Below, in pieces: positions 36,429 to 45,302 of a DNA stretch of 64,000 nucleotides (positions are counted from its first letter, which is position 1; each line of letters begins with the position of its first letter). The notes beneath the pieces are model-generated. The model was given only the letters and a program-made list of their open reading frames with translations, was not told the origin of the DNA and made no database searches. The stretch comes from Phycisphaerae bacterium (GTDB lineage Bacteria > Planctomycetota > Phycisphaerae > Phycisphaerales > UBA1924). The DNA lies in assembly GCA_016794925.1 (NCBI GenBank), contig JAEUIW010000004.1, forward strand, positions 62,001-126,000, given 5' to 3'. A program made the position numbers and the translations under genes.

Positions 36429-38912
36429 TCAGCACCCGGCGAAGAACGCGTTCAGGAAGTCGAAGTAATCGAAGTCATCCACGCTCGTGTCGCCGTTGAA
36501 ATCTGCGGACATGTCGCTGGCGTTGAACGCGTTCAGGAAGTCGAAGAAGTCGAAGTCGTCCACGCTCGTGTCGCCGTTGAAATCCGCTGCGCACGCCCCG
36601 ATGCCCGTGAAGACATACGCCGCCCCGGAATCGGTGGCGCTGTTGTCGGCGTGGTTGCCGTTCACGCCCGTGGCGCTGCTGTCCTCTAGGTAGGCCCCGA
36701 CTACCGCAGTGTCACCCGACACCGCCACGGAGGTGCCGAATCGGTCGCTCGCCTCGCTGTTGGATGCTTTCAGATACGCCCGCTGGCTCCAGTTCCCGCC
36801 CTCATCGCGGGTGAAGACGTACGCCGCGCCGGAAACCAAGGCGCTGTTGTCGGCCTGGTTGCCGTTGACGCCCGTGGCGTTGCTGTCCTCCCCAGTCGCT
36901 CCGACGACCACGATGTCACCCGCAACCGCCACGGAAGTACCGAATTCGTCGCCCGCGCCCGTGTTTGACGCCTTCAGGTACGCCTGCTGGGTCCAGTTCC
37001 CGCTCCCATCGCGGCTGAAGACATACACCGCGCCGGAATTGGAAGCGCTGTTGTCGGCCTGGTTGCCGTTCACACCCGTGGCGCTGCTGTCCTCCCCATA
37101 CGCTCCGACCACCACCGTTTCACCTGAAATCGCCACGCAACGGCCGAATTGATCGAACGCGCCGGTGTTGGATGCCTTCAGGTACGCCCGCTGGCTCCAG
37201 TTCCCGCTTCCGTTGCGAACGAACACATACGCCGCGCCGGAATCCGTGGCGCTGTTGTTGACCTGATTGCCGTTCACGCCCGTGGCGTTGCTGTCCTCCC
37301 CTTCCGCTCCGACCACCACGGTGTCGCCTGTAACCGACACGGACGAGCCGAAGTAGTCGAACGAGCCGGTGTTGGACGCTTTGAGATAGGCCTGCTGGCT
37401 CCAGTTCCCGCCCCCATCGCGGATGAACACATACGCCGCGCCGGCATTCATGGCGCTGTTGTCGGCCTGGTTGCCGTTCACGCCCGTGGCGTTGCTGGAC
37501 TCTCTGGCCGCTCCAACCACCACGGTGTCACCCGCAACCGCCACCTGAAGGCCGAAGAGATCGCTCGAGTCGGTGTTGGAGGCCTTCAAATACGCCTGCT
37601 GACTCCAGGTCCCGCTCCCGTTGCGATGGAAGACATACGCCGCGCCGGACCCTGTGGAGCTGTTGTCGGCTTGGTTGCCGTTCACACCCGTGGCGCTGCT
37701 GTCCTCCCCAAGCGCTCCGACCACCACCGTTTCACCCGAAATCGCCACGGAACTGCCGAATTGGTCGCCCGCGTCGGTGTTGGATGCTTTCAGGTACGCC
37801 TGCTGGCTCCAGTTCCCGCTTCCGTTGCGAACGAATACATACGCCGCGCCGGCATTCGCGGCGCTGTTGTCGGCTTGGTTGCCGTTCACGCCCGTGGCGC
37901 TGCTGTCCTCTAACTCTGCCCCGACGACCACGGTGTCACCCGAAACCGCTACGGAATTGCCGAAGACATCACTGTTCCCCGTGTTGGAAGCTTTGAGGTA
38001 CGCCTGCTGAGCGACCGGGTCGATCGTCAGCGGGTAGCGCGACCCGCCATCATCCACCGTCAGCACCAGCCCCGCGCCCGTTGCCTCGAAACGCGCGGGC
38101 GCTGCCTTCCCATCCGCGCCAAACACCTTCAACCCCGCGTAGTTCACCACCGCCCCGCCGCCGGCATGCGCGAACACCACGCCGCAGCCATCCTCGCTCA
38201 CCCGCGGCAGCAGACCGCCCCGCACCGCCAGTTCGATCCGCAGCGGCCCCGCCCCCTCCGGCCGCTCATTCACCGTGTAGCCATGCTCCACGCCGCGCGG
38301 ATCGTTGATGAACCACTCGGTCAGCATGTTGTCCCAGCGGTACGAGACACGCTGGCCCTCGGCCTCGATGCACGCGGCACCCGAGACCGCGCGCTGCGAG
38401 CCCTCCCGCCCGTAGCCGATCAGTTCCAGCCCCCACGTCCAGCTGCCGGAGCCGGGGCCCGAACCGTCCGAGCCCGGCTCGCCGCGCGCGCCCTCCGGCG
38501 CTGCCTCGAACCCGCGCCCATCGAAGCGCAGCGCCCACCCCTGCCCCGGGTTCCGCGCCCGGTGGACGCCGTCAACCACGGACACCGCGTGCCGCCCCGC
38601 CTCGTACGCCGCGCGGATGCTCGACCAGTCCGAGGGCGCGAGGCCGTCGGGAACGTTGTCGCGGACCCCTTCGCTCCGGGGTGCAACCGCCGCTGCAGCC
38701 GCGTCGATGCACTCCGCCGGTCTCCCCGGCGCCTCCGTGCTCTGCCCCCGCGCCGGCGCGGCGCCCACGAGCCATGCCAATGCCGTCAGCGCCGCCAGCG
38801 CCGCACGCCACCGGTGGAGCGCATCACACCCAACCCCCGCCGCGGCGTGGCCTCCGACCGACAACCCGCCGCTCGGTGCAACCCGCAACTTAGAGGAACG
38901 CTCGTACCACAT
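36429..38912 (-). CDS. Secreted FG-GAP-like repeat protein with dockerin-like tail
   Basis: An 827-residue exported protein. A hydrophobic core (WRAALAALTALAWLVGAAPARGQ) lies about 35 residues in, so the true start may be later; GAGGG before the ATG at 38912 supports this one. Residues up to about 310 form a folded region (GYTVNERPEGAGPLRIELAVRGGLLPRVSEDG, ending RYPLTIDPVAQQ). Seven 68-residue repeats follow, each with AYLKASNT, FG-S-VAVSGDTVVVGA and ATGVNGNQADNSA-SGAAYVF, an FG-GAP-like propeller blade pattern. The last 50 residues are two dockerin-like repeats ending FFAGC. Probably a cell-surface or extracellular protein; ligand unknown. Confidence 0.85.
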   Translation of the reverse strand: MWYERSSKLRVAPSGGLSVGGHAAAGVGCDALHRWRAALAALTALAWLVGAAPARGQSTEAPGRPAECIDAAAAAVAPRSEGVRDNVPDGLAPSDWSSIRAAYEAGRHAVSVVDGVHRARNPGQGWALRFDGRGFEAAPEGARGEPGSDGSGPGSGSWTWGLELIGYGREGSQRAVSGAACIEAEGQRVSYRWDNMLTEWFINDPRGVEHGYTVNERPEGAGPLRIELAVRGGLLPRVSEDGCGVVFAHAGGGAVVNYAGLKVFGADGKAAPARFEATGAGLVLTVDDGGSRYPLTIDPVAQQAYLKASNTGNSDVFGNSVAVSGDTVVVGAELEDSSATGVNGNQADNSAANAGAAYVFVRNGSGNWSQQAYLKASNTDAGDQFGSSVAISGETVVVGALGEDSSATGVNGNQADNSSTGSGAAYVFHRNGSGTWSQQAYLKASNTDSSDLFGLQVAVAGDTVVVGAARESSNATGVNGNQADNSAMNAGAAYVFIRDGGGNWSQQAYLKASNTGSFDYFGSSVSVTGDTVVVGAEGEDSNATGVNGNQVNNSATDSGAAYVFVRNGSGNWSQRAYLKASNTGAFDQFGRCVAISGETVVVGAYGEDSSATGVNGNQADNSASNSGAVYVFSRDGSGNWTQQAYLKASNTGAGDEFGTSVAVAGDIVVVGATGEDSNATGVNGNQADNSALVSGAAYVFTRDEGGNWSQRAYLKASNSEASDRFGTSVAVSGDTAVVGAYLEDSSATGVNGNHADNSATDSGAAYVFTGIGACAADFNGDTSVDDFDFFDFLNAFNASDMSADFNGDTSVDDFDYFDFLNAFFAGC
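36609..38009 (-). repeat. Seven tandem 204-bp repeats within the FG-GAP-like gene
   Basis: The period is 204 bp (for example the AYVF codons at 36609 and 36813), giving seven units, the last lacking the final eight codons. Long stretches are identical or nearly so between units, especially the part encoding TGVNGNQADNSA. Confidence 0.9.
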
Positions 38913-39146
38913 GGTGTTCCCTCGCATGACTGGTTTGCAACCCGCACTCGTCCGCCCGCGCACGCCGCGCGATCCGCCAACGTATCAGAACCCGATCCTC
39001 GATCAAGGGGGGACTGTGCAACCTCAACCTACTTCCACGATCCCCCACCTCTCACCCATGATTTCGATATTTTTACCTAAAAATCATCATAACATCTTCA
39101 TTTTCAAGCACTTACAGATTTCATTCAAAATCCGTACAAAATCCTA

Positions 39147-39174
39147 TTGATAACCCGTCTAAATACCGTATATT
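39147..39174 (+). promoter_or_regulatory. Strong sigma70-like promoter in an AT-rich gap
   Basis: TTGATA (39147-39152), a 16-base spacer and TATATT (39169-39174) make the best housekeeping-type promoter in the window. The surrounding 39045-39175 is much more AT-rich than anything else here. Transcription would begin near 39181, only about three bases before the GTG at 39184. Confidence 0.6.
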
Positions 39175-39183
39175 TGCTCGACC

Positions 39184-40197
39184 GTGGTCGCTCCCAGCAC
39201 CATCCCGGCACCCGCACCCGACCCCCGCGCCGCGGCTCCCCTTTCCCCTCCAACCACCCCCACCCCCACCACCACCACCGCGATCCCCCCCGTCCCCGCC
39301 CCCTCTTCCGTCCCCTCTCCCCACCTCTGCGCCCTCATCGCCGCCAACTTCAACCCCGCCGCGCTCTCCTCCTCTCTCTCCCCCGAGCAGCTCCTCGCCC
39401 TCGCCGCTGACCACGCCGCGCGCGCCCACCTCGGCTCCCTCCTCGACTTCTTCAACACCTGCAACGCGCTCCGCCAGGCCCAGTTCCGCGCCGAGGCCCT
39501 CGACGCCCTCCGCGCCGTCGCCGCCACCTCCACCGACCCCATCGAGAAACGCCGCGCCGCCACCACCCTCCTGCACGCCCCCGCACCCATCCGCCCCGCC
39601 CCCGCACCGGCAGACTCGCTCGCTGCTCCCACCCGCCCCCGCGCGCCATCTCCCGTGCGCCGGACCCCTCCCGCCCCCACCTCCACGCCCCGCGCCGGCC
39701 ACACGCCCGCCCAGATCATCGCGGCCCTCACCGCCGCCATCGCCTCCAACCACACGCCCACCCCCGACTCCGGCCTCGCCACCCTCGCCGCGTTCTGCGA
39801 TGACGACGCCACGCTCGACGGCGCGGTGCTCCCCATCGACGACCGCGCGGCGTGCATCCGCGCCCTCGCCGATTCCCCCATCGGCCGCTGCCGCCCGCCC
39901 GCCCGCGGCGTCGCGCCCCCGCCCATCCCGGACCTCGAGCCCGATGACGACGGTCCCGTCGACATCACCCTCACCCTCGACGCAACGCGCGACCCCGACC
40001 CCGACCACGCGCGCAACCACGACGACCCCCACGACCACGACCCCCACGACGATCACGACCACGACGACCACCACGACCCGACCGACGACGATCTGCCCGC
40101 CCACGAGGGAACCGTCGAGATCACCCTCACCCTCCAGCGCCGCGGCATCTCGCGCCACCCCGGGTGCTGGCTCGTCACCGACATCAACACCAGCTAG
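39184..40197 (+). CDS. Unknown protein with Pro-rich regions and a His/Asp-rich segment
   Basis: A 337-residue protein starting with GTG at 39184; no other start is available nearby. A Pro/Thr-rich N-terminus is followed by a helical block (CALIAANFNPAALSSSLSPEQLLALAADHAARAHLGSLLDFFNTCNALRQAQFRAEALDALRAVAATSTDPIEKRRAATTLL, in segments), another Pro-rich linker, and a 21-residue run composed almost only of His and Asp (about 279-300) that could bind metal. It ends with VEITLTLQRRGISRHPGCWLVTDINTS, and a related VDITLTLD occurs before the His/Asp run. No signal peptide. No family recognised; a leaderless transcript is likely. Confidence 0.7.
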   Translation: MVAPSTIPAPAPDPRAAAPLSPPTTPTPTTTTAIPPVPAPSSVPSPHLCALIAANFNPAALSSSLSPEQLLALAADHAARAHLGSLLDFFNTCNALRQAQFRAEALDALRAVAATSTDPIEKRRAATTLLHAPAPIRPAPAPADSLAAPTRPRAPSPVRRTPPAPTSTPRAGHTPAQIIAALTAAIASNHTPTPDSGLATLAAFCDDDATLDGAVLPIDDRAACIRALADSPIGRCRPPARGVAPPPIPDLEPDDDGPVDITLTLDATRDPDPDHARNHDDPHDHDPHDDHDHDDHHDPTDDDLPAHEGTVEITLTLQRRGISRHPGCWLVTDINTS

Positions 40198-40238
40198 AAC
40201 CCACGCCGGGGTCCCCGGCCCCGGGCCGGGCGGGTCCT

Positions 40239-40244
40239 TAACAT
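40239..40244 (+). promoter_or_regulatory. -10-like element directly upstream of the MFS gene
   Basis: TAACAT ends seven bases before the ATG at 40252 in a run of C. No Shine-Dalgarno is present, so this would fit a leaderless mRNA. No good -35 is visible. Confidence 0.33.
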
Positions 40245-40251
40245 CCCCCCT

Positions 40252-41742
40252 ATGTCCCGGGCGGATCCCAATTCAGTTTCGCCCGGCATCGCTGGCCGCG
40301 CCGAACCCGCGCCCCCCTACGGAGATCGCGGCGGCGCGCCGCTCCCGCGCGCCACGCCCGAGTCCCCGCCACCTCCCTCGTTCGAGCCGCCGCGCTCGGC
40401 CGTCTCCGTGCTCCGTCACCGCGACTTCCGCATCGTCTGGATCGCGTCCTTCGGATCCAGCATCGGCAACTGGATGGAGATGATCGCCGTCCAGTGGATC
40501 GTCGCCGAGCAGACCGGCGACGTGACCTGGATGGGTTACCTCGCCGCCGCGCAGCTCGCGCCCAGCCTCGTCCTGGGCATGTTCGGCGGCGTCGTCGCCG
40601 ACCACGTCAACCGCCGCTCCCTCCTGCTCGTCAGCCAGTTCATCATGATGATCGTCGCCCTCGGTTTCGTCACCGCCGCGGCGCTCCACGTCACCACCCC
40701 CCGCGTGCTCCTCTTCCTCTGCCTGGCCCAGGGACTCGTGCTCCCCTTCAACGCCCCCGCCTGGCAGGTGCTCACGCCCCGCCTCGTGCCCCGCGGCGAG
40801 CTGACCAACGCCATCGTCATGCAGGGCATCCAGTTCAACATGGCCCGCGTCATCGGCCCCAGCATCGGCGGCATCCTCCTTGCCTGGGGCGGCCCCACCG
40901 TGCTCTTCGCCATCAACGCCCTGAGTTTCATCGGCGTGCTCGCCGGCGTCATCGCCACGCCCGACGCCCCCGCGCCCCCGCCCAAGCCCGGCGACGAGCA
41001 CTGGCTCAGCTTCCGATCCGTCTGGAATCTCACCCGCGACGCCATGGTCTGGGTTTTCACCCGCCCGGGCCCCCGCGCCGCCATGCTCGCCACCTTCATC
41101 TTCGCCCTGCTCGCCACGCCCATCCTCCGCTTCCTCCCCCTCTTCGTCTCGCAGGTCTACGAGATGAACGAGGAGACCTACGGCGGCATCGTCGCCGTCA
41201 TGGGCGTGGGCGCCGTGCTCGGCGGCATCCTCATCGGCAAGTTCCCCGCGTGGTACCCCAAGCACCACTTCATCCCCATGAGCGTGCTCGGCGGCGGGCT
41301 CTCCATCCTCGCCTTCGCCCTCACCACCAACGTCATCGTCGCCGCGGTCATCATGGTCTTTGTCGGGCTGTTCTGGATGTGGGCCTTCAACTCCGCCATG
41401 TCCGCAACCCACATGCTCGTGTCCGACGAGATGCGCGGCCGCGTCCTCGCGGTCTCCAACACCATCGCCATGGGCCTGATGCCCGCCGGCAGCCTGCTCG
41501 CGGGCTGGATCGGCGAGGGCGCGTACGCCCTGCTCCGGCACTACCGCCCGCGCTGGGAGAGCCACGGCTTCCCCGCGCAGGCCGGCATCGCCGGCGTGGC
41601 CATCCTGCTGCTCGCCGCGGGCGCCGTCATGCTCACCTTCCGCACCCCCGAGGTGGACGGGCTGCACCCCGGCGACCCCGGCTACGACCGCCGACCCGGC
41701 CTCTTCCGCGGCCTGCTCGCGACCGCGCACCGGCCCCGCTGA
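40252..41742 (+). CDS. MFS transporter (MFS_3 / enterobactin-exporter type)
   Basis: A 496-residue inner-membrane protein with about 12 predicted helices after a 50-residue Pro-rich cytoplasmic N-terminus. FRIVWIASFGSSIGNWMEMIAVQWIVAEQTG is the usual start of this family, followed by ADHVNRRSLLLVSQ, and RVIGPSIGGILLAWGG between helices 5 and 6. The second half repeats the pattern (MGVGAVLGGILIGKFP, ATHMLVSDEMRGRVLAVSNTIAMG). Such proteins export small molecules or drugs by proton antiport. Substrate is not deducible. The acetyltransferase gene follows after 29 bases. Confidence 0.88.
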   Translation: MSRADPNSVSPGIAGRAEPAPPYGDRGGAPLPRATPESPPPPSFEPPRSAVSVLRHRDFRIVWIASFGSSIGNWMEMIAVQWIVAEQTGDVTWMGYLAAAQLAPSLVLGMFGGVVADHVNRRSLLLVSQFIMMIVALGFVTAAALHVTTPRVLLFLCLAQGLVLPFNAPAWQVLTPRLVPRGELTNAIVMQGIQFNMARVIGPSIGGILLAWGGPTVLFAINALSFIGVLAGVIATPDAPAPPPKPGDEHWLSFRSVWNLTRDAMVWVFTRPGPRAAMLATFIFALLATPILRFLPLFVSQVYEMNEETYGGIVAVMGVGAVLGGILIGKFPAWYPKHHFIPMSVLGGGLSILAFALTTNVIVAAVIMVFVGLFWMWAFNSAMSATHMLVSDEMRGRVLAVSNTIAMGLMPAGSLLAGWIGEGAYALLRHYRPRWESHGFPAQAGIAGVAILLLAAGAVMLTFRTPEVDGLHPGDPGYDRRPGLFRGLLATAHRPR

Positions 41743-41771
41743 ACCCGCACGCCGCCCGATGGACCGACACC

Positions 41772-42302
41772 ATGCTCATCCGCCCCATACGCGAGAGTGA
41801 TTTCGAGCCCGTCGCCGCGCTCACCAACATCTACATCCGGGACACCGCGATCCACTTCGCGTACGACCCGGTGACCGCCGCCGAGCTGCGCGAACTCTGG
41901 ACCCGGCAACGCGACACGTACCCGTGGCTCGCGGCCGAGGTGGACGGGGCGTTCGCCGGCTACGCCAAGGCCGGCCCGTGGCGCGAACGCGCGGCGTACA
42001 AGTGGACCCCGGAGGTCGGCATCTACATCGAGCCCCGCGTCCACCGCCGGGGCGTCGGCAAGGCCCTGTACGCACGGCTGCTGGAATGCCTGCGGGCCCA
42101 GGGATACCGCTCGGCCATCGGCGGCATCACGCTGCCCAACGCGCCCAGCGTGGCCCTGCACGAGGCGCTCGGGTTCGTCAAGATCTCGCACGTCGCCCGC
42201 GCGGGGTGGAAGCTGAACCGCTGGTGGGACGTGGGTTTCTGGCAGGTGATGCTCGGCGCGGGCGACGCGCCGCCGCGCCCGATCGTCCCGCCGCCGGGCT
42301 AG
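41772..42302 (+). CDS. GNAT family N-acetyltransferase (phosphinothricin-acetyltransferase-like)
   Basis: A 176-residue acetyl-CoA-dependent N-acetyltransferase. IRPIRESDFEPVAALTNIYIRDTAIHFAYDPVT, then VGIYIEPRVHRRGVGKALYARLLECLRAQGYRSAIGGITLPNAPSVALHEALGFV, closely follow the PAT/Bar-type subfamily, including the acetyl-CoA pyrophosphate loop RRGVGKAL. Acceptor unknown; resistance to amino-acid-like antimetabolites or arylamine detoxification are the usual roles. Lies between the MFS exporter and an erythromycin-esterase-family gene. Confidence 0.9.
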   Translation: MLIRPIRESDFEPVAALTNIYIRDTAIHFAYDPVTAAELRELWTRQRDTYPWLAAEVDGAFAGYAKAGPWRERAAYKWTPEVGIYIEPRVHRRGVGKALYARLLECLRAQGYRSAIGGITLPNAPSVALHEALGFVKISHVARAGWKLNRWWDVGFWQVMLGAGDAPPRPIVPPPG

Positions 42303-42415
42303 GGTCGCGGCCGGCGCTCGTGCGGGGGCCGGTCCCGCGTGCATGTGTTGAGCGACCGCGAACCAGCGAACCCACTCAACCGAATCCCGTTGTCCCGGTT
42401 TCCGGAGGTCCGCGC

Positions 42416-44218
42416 ATGAACACTCTCGCCGCGTACGTGCTCGCAGCCCCGCTCGCCGTCGCCGTGACGGCCGCCACGATCCGCCCGCAACCCGAGGCGG
42501 GAGCCGCCGCGCCGGGTGGCGAGGCCGCCGCGTGGATCCGGTCCAAAGCCGTGGCGTTCGCCACGAGCGAGGCGGGGAACGGCTTCGACGACCTCAAGGG
42601 GCTCGACGCGATCGTGGGCGACGCCCGCATCGTGTCGCTGGGGGAGCCGACGCACGGGACGCGCGAGGCGTTCCAGATGAAGCACCGGCTGCTGGAGTAC
42701 CTCGTGGAAACGAAAGGGTTCTCCATCTTCTCGATCGAGGCCAACATGCCCGAGGCGTACGCCCTCAACACGTACGTGATCGAGGGCCGGGGGGACCCCA
42801 AGGAACTGATCGGCGGGATGTACTTCTGGACCTGGAACACCGAGGAAGTGCTGGCGATGGTGGAGTGGATGCGGGCGTGGAACGAGCGGAACCCCCCGGG
42901 CGCGGGCAGGCCGCGCCTGCGGTTCACCGGGTTCGACATGCAGCACCCGCGCCTCGCGAGCCGGCACGTCTCGGAGTTTCTCAGGGCGCACGATCCCGAG
43001 CACCATCCGCGGGCCCGCGCCGATCTGGATGCGCTCGACGCGTACAACCCCTACTCCTCGGCATTGGGCTACGGGTGCGCCACCGGGCGGTTCCCGGTCG
43101 CGGAGGCGGCCGGCAAGAAGATCCGTTTCACGGGATGGATCAAGACACGGGGCGTGGACGACGCCTGGGCGGGCCTGTGGTGGCGCGTCGAGGGGCCGAC
43201 GCCGTTCTTCGACAACATGATCGATCGGGGCCCGCGCGGCACGGGGGACTGGAAGGAAGTCGAGATCGAGACCACGGTGCCCGCCGACGCCAAGGCGATC
43301 TACTTCGGGCTGGTGAAGCCGGGCGCGGGCGCGGCGTGGTTCGATGCGCTGCGGATCGAGATCGACGGCGTGGAATGGACAAATCCTGATTTCGATCTGG
43401 ATTTCGAGGGGCCGCAGCCGCGCGGGATCATCGCGGCGGACCCCTCGCGCGGCCCGCCCTCGCCCTCCTACCCGGGCGCGCTCGACGATCAGGAGGCCAG
43501 GTCCGGCCGGTCGAGCTTCCGACTCGAGCCGGTGACGAACCCCGCGGCGCTCACGCCCGCGGACGCGGCGGCGCGGGCCAAGGGGATCGTGGACCACATG
43601 ACCGGGGCCCGGGAGGCGTACCTGAAACAGGCCGACGCCCGGGCCGTGGACTGGGCGATCCAGAACGCGCGGATCGTCCACCAGTGGACGGGCCTGAGCT
43701 CGGCCCTGGGCAACAGCTTCGATCACCGTGACCGCTGCATGGCCGACAACGTGGAGTGGATCCTGGCCCAGGACCCCGGAGAGAAGATCGTGCTGTGGGC
43801 CCACAACGGGCACGTGGGCCGAGCGGAACTATGGGGCCAGAAGTGGATGGGGAGCGGCCTGGAGCGGAAATTCCCGGGCCAGATGGTGGTCTTCGGCTTC
43901 GCGACCGGGCACGGGGCGTACACGGCGATGGGCGGGGCCGAACGGCCGGGGCTGCGCACGGACAACGCGCTCGCGCCGGGGCCGGAGGGGAGCGTCGAGC
44001 GCGTGCTGGCGTCGGCGGGGCTGCCGCGGATGCTGCTGGACATTCGCGGGGCGCGCGCCGACGACGCGGGATCGGCGTGGGCGACGCGGAGCGCGCTGAT
44101 GCGGAGCATCGGCGCGCTGGCGATGGAGCAGCAGTTCTTCCCGTGCGTGCCCAAGGAGATGTTCGACGTGCTGGTGTGGCAGGAGGCGACCACGGCGTCG
44201 CGGCCCCTGGGCAAATGA
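42416..44218 (+). CDS. Erythromycin-esterase-family protein with inserted beta-sandwich-like domain
   Basis: A 600-residue protein with an N-terminal signal-like segment (MNTLAAYVLAAPLAVAVTAAT). RIVSLGEPTHGTREAFQMKHRLLEYLV at 71-97 is the family's catalytic start, with the active-site His in PTHG, and KIVLWAHNGHVGR at about 457-469 is the second conserved block. Between the halves, about 212-380, is an inserted region (KIRFTGWIKT, AGLWWRVEG, DWKEVEIETTVPADAKAIYFGLVKPG, AWFDALRIEIDG) that reads as a beta-sandwich. The ATG at 42416 has GGAGG. Members hydrolyse macrolide lactones or have unknown roles; antibiotic activity is not established here. Confidence 0.85.
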   Translation: MNTLAAYVLAAPLAVAVTAATIRPQPEAGAAAPGGEAAAWIRSKAVAFATSEAGNGFDDLKGLDAIVGDARIVSLGEPTHGTREAFQMKHRLLEYLVETKGFSIFSIEANMPEAYALNTYVIEGRGDPKELIGGMYFWTWNTEEVLAMVEWMRAWNERNPPGAGRPRLRFTGFDMQHPRLASRHVSEFLRAHDPEHHPRARADLDALDAYNPYSSALGYGCATGRFPVAEAAGKKIRFTGWIKTRGVDDAWAGLWWRVEGPTPFFDNMIDRGPRGTGDWKEVEIETTVPADAKAIYFGLVKPGAGAAWFDALRIEIDGVEWTNPDFDLDFEGPQPRGIIAADPSRGPPSPSYPGALDDQEARSGRSSFRLEPVTNPAALTPADAAARAKGIVDHMTGAREAYLKQADARAVDWAIQNARIVHQWTGLSSALGNSFDHRDRCMADNVEWILAQDPGEKIVLWAHNGHVGRAELWGQKWMGSGLERKFPGQMVVFGFATGHGAYTAMGGAERPGLRTDNALAPGPEGSVERVLASAGLPRMLLDIRGARADDAGSAWATRSALMRSIGALAMEQQFFPCVPKEMFDVLVWQEATTASRPLGK

Positions 44219-44236
44219 GCGGCGCGCCGGAGGCGG

Positions 44237-45271
44237 TCAGCCGCCGCCGTACTGCTTGGCGTAGTACTCGCGGTACGCGCCGCTCTTGACGCGGCGCCAC
44301 CAGGTGGGATTGTCCGCGTACCAGCGCACGGTCCGCTCCAGGGCGGCGGGCCAGGCGGAGCGGGTGGGCGTCCAGCCGAGCTCGCGGAGGGCCTTGGTCG
44401 CGTCGATGGCGTAGCGGCGGTCGTGGCCGGGGCGGTCCGCGACGGGCCGGATCATCTCGGGTCCCTTGCCCATGAGCGCGAGGATGGCGTGCGTGAGCTC
44501 GAGATTGGAGCGCTCGTTGTTGCCGCCGAGGTTGTAGACCTCGCCGGGGCGGCCCCTCTCGAGGACGCAGAGCACGCCGTCGGAGTGGTCGTCGACGTGG
44601 ATCCAGTCGCGGACGTTGAGGCCGTCGCCGTAAAGGGGGACCTGCTTGCCCTCGATGAGATTGGTCACGAAGAGCGGGATGACCTTCTCGGGAAACTGGT
44701 AGGGCCCGAAGTTGTTGGAGCAGCGGGTGGTGAGCACGCTCATCTTGAAGGTGTGGTGGTAGGCGCGGGCCAGCAGGTCGCCGGCGGCCTTGCTGGCCGA
44801 GTACGGGCTGTTGGTCTGGAGCGGGGTCTCTTCGGTGAACTTGAGTTCGGGACGGTCGAGCGGGAGGCTGCCGTAGACCTCGTCGGTGGAGACGTACAGG
44901 AAACGGCGGTCGGCGTTGCCGGCCCAGGCGCGGCGGCAGGCGTCGAGCAGGGTCTGGGTGCCCATGACGTTGGTGACGACGAAGGGGCGGGAGTCCAGGA
45001 TGGAGCGGTCGACGTGGCTCTCCGCGGCGAAGTGGACGACGGCGTCGGCCTGGGCGACAAGGGGGGAGACGGCCGCGTCGTCGCAGATATCGCCCTTGAC
45101 GAAGCGGTAGCGCGGGTCGGCGTCGATGCCGGTGAGGTTCTCGAGGTTGCCGGAGTAGGTGAGGGAATCGAGGTTGGTGACGCGGACGCCGGGCCGCTGC
45201 GCGAGCAGGAAGCGGATGAAGTTGCTGCCGATGAAACCGGCGCCGCCGGTGACAAGGATGTGCGTGCGCAT
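44237..45271 (-). CDS. rfbB: dTDP-glucose 4,6-dehydratase
   Basis: A 344-residue extended SDR enzyme that makes dTDP-4-keto-6-deoxyglucose. NAD site TGGAGFIGSNF is at 8-18; SHVDRSI, the STDEVYG loop and the catalytic YSASK follow; SNNFGPYQFPEKVIPLFV and DWIHVDDHSDG are diagnostic. Last gene of a four-gene minus-strand cluster (rfbA, rfbC-like, rfbD, rfbB) for dTDP-L-rhamnose, used in surface polysaccharide. Confidence 0.96.
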   Translation of the reverse strand: MRTHILVTGGAGFIGSNFIRFLLAQRPGVRVTNLDSLTYSGNLENLTGIDADPRYRFVKGDICDDAAVSPLVAQADAVVHFAAESHVDRSILDSRPFVVTNVMGTQTLLDACRRAWAGNADRRFLYVSTDEVYGSLPLDRPELKFTEETPLQTNSPYSASKAAGDLLARAYHHTFKMSVLTTRCSNNFGPYQFPEKVIPLFVTNLIEGKQVPLYGDGLNVRDWIHVDDHSDGVLCVLERGRPGEVYNLGGNNERSNLELTHAILALMGKGPEMIRPVADRPGHDRRYAIDATKALRELGWTPTRSAWPAALERTVRWYADNPTWWRRVKSGAYREYYAKQYGGG

Positions 45272-45302
45272 GCGTGTGGCCCGTGGGGATCGGCGGTCGG
45301 GT

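Noticed and set aside
42416-44218. Erythromycin-esterase gene plus GNAT and MFS genes as an antibiotic resistance cluster
   Set aside because: The three are adjacent and co-oriented, but none carries evidence for a specific antibiotic substrate and there are no signs of mobility; the link is too weak to assert.
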